Shown here: positions 29,452-43,860 of the stretch, piece after piece
Position numbering within the stretch: position 1 is the stretch's first letter
Layout: each line of letters starts with the position of its first letter
Assembly (NCBI GenBank): GCA_032622095.1
Contig: CP136061.1
Coordinates: forward strand, 4,086,505 to 4,150,504
Length of the DNA stretch: 64,000 nucleotides
Direction of reading: 5' to 3'
DNA from: Siphonodentalium dalli
Taxonomy: Eukaryota > Mollusca > Scaphopoda > Gadilida > Siphonodentaliidae
Position numbers and translations under genes: made by a program
The notes under the pieces: generated by a model
The model's input: the letters and a program-made list of their open reading frames with translations, nothing else
What the model was told of the DNA's origin: nothing
Databases searched by the model: none

Positions 29452-32400
29452 GTTACTAAATCGCCTGCGTTGGCATAACCATAACAGCCACGGGGCTATC
29501 CTTGTGCTTTCTTCTTCAATAACCACTAGTCCATCTATAAATCACAAACGGGTTCACATACGCCAGTCCAGCTGTTCAATAATTGGGCGTAAGTTGTGCG
29601 TGGGTGAAAATAATGAAGGTCATTTTTCGTTGCTAAATCGCCCGCGTATGCATAACCATAGCAGCCACGGGGCTATCCTTGTGGATTATTCTTGTTCCAC
29701 CACTATTCCATCTAGAAATCACAAATCAAGTAACATGCGCCCGTCCAGCTGTTCAAACATTTAGCGTAAGTTGTGCGTGGGGACAAAATATTGAAAAAAA
29801 GTCATTTTCGTTGCTAAATCGCCTGCGTATGCATAACCATAGAAGCCATGGGGTTATTCTTGTGGATTCTTCTTGTGCCACCACTAGTCCATCAATCACA
29901 AACGGGTTCACATACTCCTGTCCAGCTGTTCAAAAATTGGGCGTGAGTTGTGCGTGGGTCAAAATAATGAAAAAAAGAAAAAAATTCGTTGCTAAATCGA
30001 CTGCGTAGGCATAACCATAGCAGCCACGGGGCTATCCTTGTGTATTCTTCTTGCGCCACCACTAATCCATCTAGAAATCACAAATCAAGTAACATGCGCC
30101 CGTCCAGATGTTCAAAAATTGGTCGTAAGTCGTGCGTGGGGACAAAATATTGAAAACAAGGTAATTTTCGTTGCTAAATCGCCTGCGTATGCATAACCAT
30201 AGAAGCCACGGGGTTATTCTTGTGGATTATTCTTGTGCCACCACTAGTCCATCTAGAAATTACAAATCAAGTAACATGCGCCCGTCTAGCTGTTCAAAAA
30301 TTGGGCGTAAGTCGTGCTTGGGGTCAAAATATTGAAAAAAAAGGTAATTTTTCGATGCTAAATCGCTGTGTAGGCATAACCATAGCAGCCACGGGGTTAT
30401 CCTTGTGGTTTATTCTTGTGCCACCACTAGTCCATCTAGAAATCACAAATAAAGTAACATCCGTCCGTCCAGTTGTTCAAAAATTTGGCGTAAGTCGTGC
30501 GTGGGGTCAAAATAATGAAACAAATGTCATTTTTTGTTGCTAAATCGTCTGCCTAGGCATAACCATAGTAGCTACGGGATTATCCTTGTGGATTCTTCTT
30601 GTGCCACCATTCGTCCATCTAGAAATCACAAACTGGTCCACACATGCCTGTCCAGCTGTTCAAAAATTGGGCGTAAGTCGTGCGTGGGGTAAAAATAGGA
30701 ACATTTTCGTTGCTAAATTCCCTATGTCAGCATAACCACATCAGCCACGGGGCTATCCTTGTGGATTCTGCTTGTGCCACCACTAGTCCATCTAGAAATC
30801 ACAAATCAAGTAACATACGCCCGTCCAGCTGTTCAAAAATTGGGCGTAAGTCGTGCGTGGGTTAAAAATAGGACATTTTTCGTTGCTAAATTGCTTATGT
30901 ATTCATAACCACAACAGCCAAGGGGCTATCCTTATGGATTCTTCTTGTGCCACCATTAGTCCATCTAGAAATTACAAACTAGTTCACATACGCCTGTCCA
31001 GCGGTTCAAACATTGGGCGTAAGTCGTGCGTGGGGTCAAAATATTGAAAAAAAGGTCATTTTTCCTTGCTAAATCGCCTGCGTAGGCATAACCATAGCAG
31101 CCACGGGGCTATCCTTGTGGATTCTTCTTGTGCCACCACCACTCCATCTAAAAATCACAAACTAGGTCACATAAACGTGTCGAGCTGTTCAAAAATTCGG
31201 CGTAAGTCGTGCGTGGGGTAAAATATGACACTTTTTGTTGCTAAATTCCCTATGTAAGCATAATCTTCTTGTACCACCACTAGTCCATCTAAAAATCACA
31301 AACTAGGTCACATAAACTTGTCCAGCTATTCAAAAATTGGGCGTAAATCGCGTGGGGTAAAAATAGGACATTTTTCGTTGCTTATTCCATATTCCAGCCT
31401 TTTCTCATGAAAATCAGCTCATTATTCGATTATATGGAAGAATATTTTAGGTATATAATCTGCTTAATTTTGAGTCGATAATGTGCTGAAAAGGAGACTA
31501 TTAGTCACATTATCGACTCATATAGAGGCGATTCTAAGCCGATTATGTGTGGACAATGACAAAAATAAACCAACCCACGACTTATCAGGTGTAACCTCAT
31601 TAACATGTGTTTTCACTATGGCTCGCACCATAACACGAAATAACGACTATAACTCCATTATCTGCTTATTTCATAATCAAATAATCACTTTATGTACCTA
31701 ATTAAAATTATAGGTATATTATGTGCGTATTTACGCGACAATATGTTACTAAATCGCCTGCGTTGGCATAACCATAACAGCCACGGGGCTATCCTTGTGC
31801 TTTCTTCTTCAATAACCACTAGTCCATCTATAAATCACAAACGGGTTCACATACGCCAGTCCAGCTGTTCAATAATTGGGCGTAAGTTGTGCGTGGGTCA
31901 AAATAATAAAGGTCATTTTTCGTTGCTAAATCGCCCGCGTATGCATAACCATAGCAGCCACGGGGCTATCCTTGTGGATTATTCTTGTTCCACCACTATT
32001 CCATCTAGAAATCACAAATCAAGTAACATGCGCCCGTCCAGCTGTTCAAACATTTAGCGTAAGTTGTGCGTGGGGACAAAATATTGAAAAAAAGTCATTT
32101 TCGTTGCTAAATCGCCTGCGTATGCATAACCATAGAAGCCATGGGGTTATTCTTGTGGATTCTTCTTGTGCCACCACTAGTCCATCAATCACAAACGGGT
32201 TCACATACTCCTGTCCAGCTGTTCAAAAATTGGGCGTGAGTTGTGCGTGGGTCAAAATAATGAAAAAAAGAAAAAATTTCGTTGCTAAATCGACTGCGTA
32301 GGCATAACCATAGCAGCCACGGGGCTATCCTTGTGTATTCTTCTTGCGCCACCACTAATCCATCTAGAAATCACAAATCAAGTAACATGCGCCCGTCCAG

Positions 32401-35400
32401 ATGTTCAAAAATTGGTCGTAAGTCGTGCGTGGGGACAAAATATTGAAAACAAGGTAATTTTCGTTGCTAAATCGCCTGCGTATGCATAACCATAGAAGCC
32501 ACGGGGTTATTCTTGTGGATTATTCTTGTGCCACCACTAGTCCATCTAGAAATTACAAATCAAGTAACATGCGCCCGTCTAGCTGTTCAAAAATTGGGCG
32601 TAAGTCGTGCTTGGGGTCAAAATATTGAAAAAAAAGGGTAATTTTTCGATGCTAAATCGCTGTGTAGGCATAACCATAGCAGCCACGGGGTTATCCTTGT
32701 GGTTTATTCTTGTGCCACCACTAGTCCATCTAGAAATCACAAATCAAGTAACATCCGTCCGTCCAGTTGTTCAAAAATTTGGCGTAAGTCGTGCGTGGGG
32801 TCAAAATAATGAAACAAATGTCATTTTTTGTTGCTAAATCGTCTGCCTAGGCATAACCATAGTAGCTACGGGATTATCCTTGTGGATTCTTCTTGTGCCA
32901 CCATTCGTCCATCTAGAAATTACAAACTGGTCCACACATGCCTGTCCAGCTGTTCAAAAATTGGGCGTAAGTCGTGCGTGGGGTAAAAATAGGAACATTT
33001 TCGTTGCTAAATTCCCTATGTCAGCATAACCACATCAGCCACGGGGCTATCCTTGTGGATTCTGCTTGTGCCACCACTAGTCCATCTAGAAATCACAAAT
33101 CAAGTAACATACGCCCGTCCAGCTGTTCAAAAATTGGGCGTAAGTCGTGCGTGGGTTAAAAATAGGACATTTTTCGTTGCTAAATTGCTTATGTATTCAT
33201 AACCACAACAGCCAAGGGGCTATCCTTGTGGATTCTTCTTGTGCCACCATTAGTCCATCTAGAAATTACAAACTAGTTCACATACGCCTGTCCAGCGGTT
33301 CAAACATTGGGCGTAAGTCGTGCGTGGGGTCAAAATATTGAAAAAAAGGTCATTTTTCCTTGCTAAATCGCCTGCGTAGGCATAACCATAGCAGCCACGG
33401 GGCTATCCTTGTGGATTCTTCTTGTGCCACCACCACTCCATCTAAAAATCACAAACTAGGTCACATAAACGTGTCGAGCTGTTCAAAAATTCGGCGTAAG
33501 TCGTGCGTGGGGTAAAATATGACACTTTTTGTTGCTAAATTCCCTATGTAAGCATAATCTTCTTGTACCACCACTAGTCCATCTAAAAATCACAAACTAG
33601 GTCACATAAACTTGTCCAGCTATTCAAAAATTGGGCGTAAATCGCGTGGGGTAAAAATAGGACATTTTTCGTTGCTTATTCCATATTCCAGCCTTTTCTC
33701 ATGAAAATCAGCTCATTATTCGATTATATGGAAGAATATTTTAGGTATATAATCTGCTTAATTTTGAGTCGATAATGTGCTGAAAAGGAGACTATTAGTC
33801 ACATTATCGACTCATATAGAGGCGATTCTAAGCCGATTATGTGTGGACAATGACAAAAATAAACCAACCCACGACTTATCAGGTGTAACCTCATTAACAT
33901 GTGTTTTCACTATGGCTCGCACCATAACACGAAATAACGACTATAACTCCATTATCTGCTTATTTCATAATCAAATAATCACTTTATGTACCTAATTAAA
34001 ATTATAGGTATATTATGTGCGTATTTACGCGACAATATGTTACTAAATCGCCTGCGTTGGCATAACCATAACAGCCACGGGGCTATCCTTGTGCTTTCTT
34101 CTTCAATAACCACTAGTCCATCTATAAATCACAAACGGGTTCACATACGCCAGTCCAGCTGTTCAATAATTGGGCGTAAGTTGTGCGTGGGTGAAAATAA
34201 TGAAGGTCATTTTTCGTTGCTAAATCGCCCGCGTATGCATAACCATAGCAGCCACGGGGCTATCCTTGTGGATTATTCTTGTTCCACCACTATTCCATCT
34301 AGAAATCACAAATCAAGTAACATGCGCCCGTCCAGCTGTTCAAACATTTAGCGTAAGTTGTGCGTGGGGACAAAATATTGAAAAAAAGTCATTTTCGTTG
34401 CTAAATCGCCTGCGTATGCATAACCATAGAAGCCATGGGGTTATTCTTGTGGATTCTTCTTGTGCCACCACTAGTCCATCAATCACAAACGGGTTCACAT
34501 ACTCCTGTCCAGCTGTTCAAAAATTGGGCGTGAGTTGTGCGTGGGTCAAAATAATGAAAAAAAGAAAAAAATTCGTTGCTAAATCGACTGCGTAGGCATA
34601 ACCATAGCAGCCACGGGGCTATCCTTGTGTATTCTTCTTGCGCCACCACTAATCCATCTAGAAATCACAAATCAAGTAACATGCGCCCGTCCAGATGTTC
34701 AAAAATTGGTCGTAAGTCGTGCGTGGGGACAAAATATTGAAAACAAGGTAATTTTCGTTGCTAAATCGCCTGCGTATGCATAACCATAGAAGCCACGGGG
34801 TTATTCTTGTGGATTATTCTTGTGCCACCACTAGTCCATCTAGAAATTACAAATCAAGTAACATGCGCCCGTCTAGCTGTTCAAAAATTGGGCGTAAGTC
34901 GTGCTTGGGGTCAAAATATTGAAAAAAAAGGTAATTTTTCGATGCTAAATCGCTGTGTAGGCATAACCATAGCAGCCACGGGGTTATCCTTGTGGTTTAT
35001 TCTTGTGCCACCACTAGTCCATCTAGAAATCACAAATCAAGTAACATCCGTCCGTCCAGTTGTTCAAAAATTTGGCGTAAGTCGTGCGTGGGGTCAAAAT
35101 AATGAAACAAATGTCATTTTTTGTTGCTAAATCGTCTGCCTAGGCATAACCATAGTAGCTACGGGATTATCCTTGTGGATTCTTCTTGTGCCACCATTCG
35201 TCCATCTAGAAATTACAAACTGGTCCACACATGCCTGTCCAGCTGTTCAAAAATTGGGCGTAAGTCGTGCGTGGGGTAAAAATAGGAACATTTTCGTTGC
35301 TAAATTCCCTATGTCAGCATAACCACATCAGCCACGGGGCTATCCTTGTGGATTCTGCTTGTGCCACCACTAGTCCATCTAGAAATCACAAATCAAGTAA

Positions 35401-38400
35401 CATACGCCCGTCCAGCTGTTCAAAAATTGGGCGTAAGTCGTGCGTGGGTTAAAAATAGGACATTTTTCGTTGCTAAATTGCTTATGTATTCATAACCACA
35501 ACAGCCAAGGGGCTATCCTTATGGATTCTTCTTGTGCCACCATTAGTCCATCTAGAAATTACAAACTAGTTCACATACGCCTGTCCAGCGGTTCAAACAT
35601 TGGGCGTAAGTCGTGCGTGGGGTCAAAATATTGAAAAAAAGGTCATTTTTCCTTGCTAAATCGCCTGCGTAGGCATAACCATAGCAGCCACGGGGCTATC
35701 CTTGTGGATTCTTCTTGTGCCACCACCACTCCATCTAAAAATCACAAACTAGGTCACATAAACGTGTCGAGCTGTTCAAAAATTCGGCGTAAGTCGTGCG
35801 TGGGGTAAAATATGACACTTTTTGTTGCTAAATTCCCTATGTAAGCATAATCTTCTTGTACCACCACTAGTCCATCTAAAAATCACAAACTAGGTCACAT
35901 AAACTTGTCCAGCTATTCAAAAATTGGGCGTAAATCGCGTGGTGTAAAAATAGGACATTTTTCGTTGCTTATTCCATATTCCAGCCTTTTCTCATGAAAA
36001 TCAGCTCATTATTCGATTATATGGAAGAATATTTTAGGTATATAATCTGCTTAATTTTGAGTCGATAATGTGCTGAAAAGGAGACTATTAGTCACATTAT
36101 CGACTCATATAGAGGCGATTCTAAGCCGATTATGTGTGGACAATGACAAAAATAAACCAACCCACGACTTATCAGGTGTAACCTCATTAACATGTGTTTT
36201 CACTATGGCTCGCACCATAACACGAAATAACGACTATAACTCCATTATCTGCTTATTTCATAATCAAATAATCACTTTATGTACCTAATTAAAATTATAG
36301 GTATATTATGTGCGTATTTACGCGACAATATGTTACTAAATCGCCTGCGTTGGCATAACCATAACAGCCACGGGGCTATCCTTGTGCTTTCTTCTTCAAT
36401 AACCACTAGTCCATCTATAAATCACAAACGGGTTCACATACGCCAGTCCAGCTGTTCAATAATTGGGCGTAAGTTGTGCGTGGGTGAAAATAATGAAGGT
36501 CATTTTTCGTTGCTAAATCGCCCGCGTATGCATAACCATAGCAGCCACGGGGCTATCCTTGTGGATTATTCTTGTTCCACCACTATTCCATCTAGAAATC
36601 ACAAATCAAGTAACATGCGCCCGTCCAGCTGTTCAAACATTTAGCGTAAGTTGTGCGTGGGGACAAAATATTGAAAAAAAGTCATTTTCGTTGCTAAATC
36701 GCCTGCGTATGCATAACCATAGAAGCCATGGGGTTATTCTTGTGGATTCTTCTTGTGCCACCACTAGTCCATCAATCACAAACGGGTTCACATACTCCTG
36801 TCCAGCTGTTCAAAAATTGGGCGTGAGTTGTGCGTGGGTCAAAATAATGAAAAAAAGAAAAAAATTCGTTGCTAAATCGACTGCGTAGGCATAACCATAG
36901 CAGCCACGGGGCTATCCTTGTGTATTCTTCTTGCGCCACCACTAATCCATCTAGAAATCACAAATCAAGTAACATGCGCCCGTCCAGATGTTCAAAAATT
37001 GGTCGTAAGTCGTGCGTGGGGACAAAATATTGAAAACAAGGTAATTTTCGTTGCTAAATCGCCTGCGTATGCATAACCATAGAAGCCACGGGGTTATTCT
37101 TGTGGATTATTCTTGTGCCACCACTAGTCCATCTAGAAATTACAAATCAAGTAACATGCGCCCGTCTAGCTGTTCAAAAATTGGGCGTAAGTCGTGCTTG
37201 GGGTCAAAATATTGAAAAAAAAGGTAATTTTTCGATGCTAAATCGCTGTGTAGGCATAACCATAGCAGCCACGGGGTTATCCTTGTGGTTTATTCTTGTG
37301 CCACCACTAGTCCATCTAGAAATCACAAATAAAGTAACATCCGTCCGTCCAGTTGTTCAAAAATTTGGCGTAAGTCGTGCATGGGGTCAAAATAATGAAA
37401 CAAATGTAATTTTTTGTTGCTAAATCGTCTGCCTAGGCATAACCATAGTAGCTACGGGATTATCCTTGTGGATTCTTCTTGTGCCACCATTCGTCCATCT
37501 AGAAATCACAAACTGGTCCACACATGCCTGTCCAGCTGTTCAAAAATTGGGCGTAAGTCGTGCGTGGGGTAAAAATAGGAACATTTTCGTTGCTAAATTC
37601 CCTATGTCAGCATAACCACATCAGCCACGGGGCTATCCTTGTGGATTCTGCTTGTGCCACCACTAGTCCATCTAGAAATCACAAATCAAGTAACATACGC
37701 CCGTCCAGCTGTTCAAAAATTGGGCGTAAGTCGTGCGTGGGTTAAAAATAGGACATTTTTCGTTGCTAAATTGCTTATGTATTCATAACCACAACAGCCA
37801 AGGGGCTATCCTTATGGATTCTTCTTGTGCCACCATTAGTCCATCTAGAAATTACAAACTAGTTCACATACGCCTGTCCAGCGGTTCAAACATTGGGCGT
37901 AAGTCGTGCGTGGGGTCAAAATATTGAAAAAAAGGTCATTTTTCCTTGCTAAATCGCCTGCGTAGGCATAACCATAGCAGCCACGGGGCTATCCTTGTGG
38001 ATTCTTCTTGTGCCACCACCACTCCATCTAAAAATCACAAACTAGGTCACATAAACGTGTCGAGCTGTTCAAAAATTCGGCGTAAGTCGTGCGTGGGGTA
38101 AAATATGACACTTTTTGTTGCTAAATTCCCTATGTAAGCATAATCTTCTTGTACCACCACTAGTCCATCTAAAAATCACAAACTAGGTCACATAAACTTG
38201 TCCAGCTATTCAAAAATTGGGCGTAAATCGCGTGGGGTAAAAATAGGACATTTTTCGTTGCTTATTCCATATTCCAGCCTTTTCTCATGAAAATCAGCTC
38301 ATTATTCGATTATATGGAAGAATATTTTAGGTATATAATCTGCTTAATTTTGAGTCGATAATGTGCTGAAAAGGAGACTATTAGTCACATTATCGACTCA

Positions 38401-38629
38401 TATAGAGGCGATTCTAAGCCGATTATGTGTGGACAATGACAAAAATAAACCAACCCACGACTTATCAGGTGTAACCTCATTAACATGTGTTTTCACTATG
38501 GCTCGCACCATAACACGAAATAACGACTATAACTCCATTATCTGCTTATTTCATAATCAAATAATCACTTTATGTACCTAATTAAAATTATAGGTATATT
38601 ATGTGCGTATTTACGCGACAATATGTTAC

Positions 38630-38729
38630 NNNNNNNNNNNNNNNNNNNNNNNNNNNNNNNNNNNNNNNNNNNNNNNNNNNNNNNNNNNNNNNNNNNNNNN
38701 NNNNNNNNNNNNNNNNNNNNNNNNNNNNN
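38630..38729. other. Assembly gap of 100 N
   Basis: Exactly 100 N, the usual placeholder for a gap of unknown size. To the left is the first 5 bp of a new higher-order unit; to the right the sequence starts inside a 44-bp satellite unit. The junction between the two satellites is therefore not observed. Confidence 1.
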
Positions 38730-39479
38730 GTATTATCAATATGTCACCTTCCTTATGTGTGTCTTATAGGTATGTATTATCAATATGTCACCGTCCTTAT
38801 GTGTGTCTTATAGGTATGTATTATCAATATGTCACCGTCCTTATGTCAGTATTATAGGTATGTATTATCAATATGTCACCGTCCTTATGTGTGTCTTATA
38901 GGTATGTATTATCAATATGTCACCGTCCTTATGTGTGTCTTATAGGTATGTATTATCAATATGTCACCGTCCTTATGTCAGTATTATAGGTATGTATTAT
39001 CAATATGTCACCTTCCTTATGTGTGTCTTATAGGTATGTATTATCAATATGTCACCGTCCTTATGTGTGTCTTATAGGTATGTATTATCAATATGTCACC
39101 GTCCTTATGTCAGTATTATAGGTATGTATTATCAATATGTCACCGTCCTTATGTGAGTCTTATAGGTATGTATTATCAATATGCCACCGTCCTTATGTGA
39201 GTCTTATAGGTATGTATTATCAATATGTCACCGTCCTTATGTCAGTCTTATAGGTATGCATTATCAATATGTCACCTTCCTTATGTCAGTCTTATAGGTA
39301 TGTATTATCAATATGTCACCGTCCTTATGTCAGTCTTATAGGTATGCATTATAAATATGTCACCGTCCTTATGTGAGTCTTATAGGTATGTATTATCAAT
39401 ATGTCACCGTCCTTATGTGAGTCTTATAGGTATGTATTATCAATATGTCACCGTCCTTATGTGAGTCTTATAGGTATGT

Positions 39480-41349
39480 ATTATCAATATACACCGTCCT
39501 TATGTGTGTCTTATAGGTATGTATTATCAATATGCCACCGTCCTTATGTGTGTCTTATAGGTATGTATTATCAATATGTCACCGTCCTTATGTGTGTCTT
39601 ATAGGTATGTATTATCAATATGCCACCGTCCTTATGTCAGTCTTATAGGTATGTATTATCAATATGCCACCGTCCTTATGTCAGTATTATAGGTATGTAT
39701 TATCAATATGTCACCTTCCTTATGTGAGTCTTATAGGTATGTATTATCAATATGTCACCGTCCTTATGTCAGTATTATAGGTATACATTATCAATATGCC
39801 ACCGTCCTTATGTCAGTCTTATAGGTATACATTATCAATATGCCACCGTCCTTATGTGAGTCTTATAGGTATGTACTATCAATATGTCACCTTCCTTATG
39901 TGAGTCTTATAGGTATGTATTATCAATATGTCACCGTCCTTATGTGTGTCTTATAGGTATGTATTATCAATATGCCACCGTCCTTATGTGAGTCTTATAG
40001 GTATGTATTATCAATATGTCACCGTCCTTATGTGAGTCTTATAGGTATGTATTATCAATATGTCACCTTCCTTATGTGTGTCTTATAGGTATGTATTATC
40101 AATATGCCACCGTCCTTATGTGTGTCTTATAGGTATGTATTATCAATATGTCACCGTCCTTATGTGAGTCTTATAGGTATGCATTATCAATATGTCACCG
40201 TCCTTATGTGTGTCTTATAGGTATGTATTATCAATATGCCACCTTCCTTATGTGAGTCTTATAGGTATGCATTATCAATATGTCACCGTCCTTATGTGAG
40301 TCTTATAGGTATGTATTATCAATATACACCGTCCTTATGTGTGTCTTATAGGTATGTATTATCAATATGTCACCGTCCTTATGTGAGTCTTATAGGTATG
40401 TATTATCAATATACACCGTCCTTATGTGTGTCTTATAGGTATGTATTATCAATATGCCACCGTCCTTATGTGTGTCTTATAGGTATGTATTATCAATATG
40501 TCACCGTCCTTATGTGTGTCTTATAGGTATGTATTATCAATATACACCGTCCTTATGTGTGTCTTATAGGTATGTATTATCAATATGCCACCGTCCTTAT
40601 GTGTGTCTTATAGGTATGTATTATCAATATGTCACCGTCCTTATGTGTGTCTTATAGGTATGTATTATCAATATGCCACCGTCCTTATGTCAGTCTTATA
40701 GGTATGTATTATCAATATGCCACCGTCCTTATGTCAGTATTATAGGTATGTATTATCAATATGTCACCTTCCTTATGTGAGTCTTATAGGTATGTATTAT
40801 CAATATGTCACCGTCCTTATGTCAGTATTATAGGTATACATTATCAATATGCCACCGTCCTTATTTCAGTCTTATAGGTATACATTATCAATATGCCACC
40901 GTCCTTATGTGAGTCTTATAGGTATGTACTATCAATATGTCACCTTCCTTATGTGAGTCTTTTAGGTATGTATTATCAATATGTCACCGTCCTTATGTGT
41001 GTCTTATAGGTATGTATTATCAATATGCCACCGTCCTTATGTGAGTCTTATAGGTATGTATTATCAATATGTCACCGTCCTTATGTGAGTCTTATAGGTA
41101 TGTATTATCAATATGTCACCTTCCTTATGTGTGTCTTATAGGTATGTATTATCAATATGCCACCGTCCTTATGTGTGTCTTATAGGTATGTATTATCAAT
41201 ATGTCACCGTCCTTATGTGAGTCTTATAGGTATGCATTATCAATATGTCACCGTCCTTATGTGTGTCTTATAGGTATGTATTATCAATATGCCACCTTCC
41301 TTATGTGAGTCTTATAGGTATGCATTATCAATATGTCACCGTCCTTATG
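39480..41349 (+). repeat. 1053-bp duplication within the 44-bp satellite
   Basis: About 39480-40296 and 40533-41349 carry the same order of unit variants, for example position 39601 against 40654. 1053 equals 24 units of 44 minus three single-base-short units, and the three 43-bp ATACACC units are seen in the period. Confidence 0.85.
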
Positions 41350-43860
41350 TCAGTCTTATAGGTATGCATTATCAATATGTCACCGTCCTTATGTGAGTCT
41401 TATAGGTATGTATTATCAATATGCCACCGTCCTTATGTGAGTCCTATAGGTATGTATTATCAATATGTCACCGTCCTTATGTGAGTCTTATAGGTATGTA
41501 TTATCAATATGTCACCTTCCTTATGTGTGTCTTATAGGTATGTATTATCAATATGTCACCGTCCTTATGTCAGTCTTATAGGTATGTATTATCAATATGT
41601 CACCGTCCTTATGTGAGTCTTATAGGTATGTATTATCAATATGTCACCGTCCTTATGTCAGTCTTATAGGTATGTATTATCAATATGTCACCGTCCTTAT
41701 GTCAGTCTTATAGGTATGTATTATCAATATGTCACCGTCCTTATGTGAGTCTTATAGGTATGTATTATCAATATGTCACCGTCCTTATGTGTGTCTTATA
41801 GGTATGTATTATCAATATGTCACCGTCCTTATGTGAGTCTTATAGGTATGTATTATCAATATGTCACCGTCCTTATGTGAGTCTTATAGGTATGCATTAT
41901 CAATATGTCACCTTCCTTATGTGAGTCTTATAGGTATGTATTATCAATATGTCACCGTCCTTATGTGAGTCTTATAGGTATGTATTATCAATATGTCACC
42001 GTCCTTATGTGAGTCTTATAGGTATGCATTATCAATATGTCACCGTCCTTATGTGAGTCTTATAGGTATGTATTATCAATATGTCACCGTCCTTATGTGT
42101 GTCTTATAGGTATGTATTATCAATATGTCACCTTCCTTATGTGTGTCTTATAGGTATGTATTATCAATATGTCACCGTCCTTATGTGAGTCTTATAGGTA
42201 TGTATTATCAATATGTCACCGTCCTTATGTGAGTCTTATAGGTATGCATTATCAATATGTCACCGTCCTTATGTGAGTCTTATAGGTATGTATTATCAAT
42301 ATGTCACCGTCCTTATGTGAGTCCTATAGGTATGTATTATCAATATGTCACCGTCCTTATGTGTGTCTTATAGGTATGTATTATCAATATGCCACCTTCC
42401 TTATGTGTGTCTTATAGGTATGTATTATCAATATGCCACCGTCCTTATGTGTGTCTTATAGGTATGTATTATCAATATGTCACCGTCCTTATGTGAGTCT
42501 TATAGGTATGTATTATCAATATGCCACCTTCCTTATGTGTGTCTTATAGGTATGTATTATCAATATGTCACCGTCCTTATGTCAGTCTTATAGGTATGTA
42601 TTATCAATATGTCGCCTTCCTTATGTGTGTCTTATAGGTATGTATTATCAATATGTCACCGTCCTTATGTCAGTCTTATAGGTATGTATTATCAATATGT
42701 CACCGTCCTTATGTGTGTCTTATAGGTATGTATTATCAATATGCCACCTTCCTTATGTCAGTCTTATAGGTATGTATTATCAATATCCACCGACCTTATG
42801 TGTGTCTTATAGGTATGTATTATCAATATGCCACCTTCCTTATGTCAGTATTATAGGTATGTATTATCAATATGCCACCTTCCTTATGTCAGTCTTATAG
42901 GTATGTATTATCAATATGCCACCGTCCTTATGTCAGTCTTATAGGTATGTATTATCAATATGCCACCTTCCTTATGTCAGTCTTATAGGTATGTATTATC
43001 AATATGCCACCTTCCTTATGTGTGTCTTATAGGTATGTATTATCAATATGCCACCGTCCTTATGTGAGTCTTATAGGTATGTATTATCAATATGCCACCG
43101 TCCTTATGTCAGTCTTATAGGTATGTATTATCAATATGCCACCGTCCTTATGTGTGTCTTATAGGTATGTATTAGCAATATGCCACCGTCCTTATGTGAG
43201 TCTTATAGGTATGTATTATCAATATGTCACCGTCCTTATGTCAGTCTTATAGGTATGTATTATCAATATGCCACCGTCCTTATGTGTGTCTTATAGGTAT
43301 GTATTAGCAATATGCCACCGTCCTTATGTGTGTCTTATAGGTATGTATTATCAATATGCCACCGTCCTTATGTGTGTCTTATAGGTATGTATTATCAATA
43401 TGTCACCGTCCTTATGTGTGTCTTATAGGTATGTATTATCAATATGTCACCGTCCTTATGTGTGTCTTATAGGTATGTATTATCAATATGCCACCGTCCT
43501 TATGTGTGTCTTATAGGTATGTATTAGCAATATGCCACCGTCCTTATGTGTGTCTTATAGGTATGTATTATCAATATGTCACCGTCCTTATGTCAGTCTT
43601 ATAGGTATGTATTATCAATATGTCACCGTCCTTATGTGTGTCTTATAGGTATGTATTATCAATATGTCACCGTCCTTATGTCAGTCTTATAGGTATGTAT
43701 TATCAATATGTCACCGTCCTTATGTCAGTCTTATAGGTATGTATTATCAATATGTCACCGTCCTTATGTGTGTCTTATAGGTATGTATTATCAATATGTC
43801 ACCGTCCTTATGTGTGTCTTATAGGTATGTATTATCAATATGTCACCGTCCTTATGTCAG

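Larger units (their letters stand above)
24196..38629 (+). repeat. Higher-order satellite, 2293-bp unit of ~180-bp monomers
   Basis: Each monomer (about 171-186 bp) carries GCATAACCATAGCAGCCACG, GGGCTATCCTTGTGGATTC, CCACCACTAGTCCATCTAG and TTGGGCGTAAGTCGTGCGTG. Ten distinct monomers, one truncated monomer and a ~363-bp spacer make one higher-order unit. Units start at 25048, 27341, 29452, 31745, 34039 and 36332, with lengths 2293, 2111, 2293, 2294, 2293 and 2293. A partial edge unit precedes them (24196-25047). Monomers within a unit differ clearly, while the same monomer in different units is almost identical, the hallmark of recent amplification of the whole unit. All open frames here repeat with the unit and have no independent support. 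The array is cut by the assembly gap. Confidence 0.97.

Noticed and set aside
24786-38581. Repeated open frames of 61-121 codons in the 2293-bp units
   Set aside because: They recur identically in each unit and translate repeat monomers in arbitrary frames; amplification, not selection, explains their conservation.
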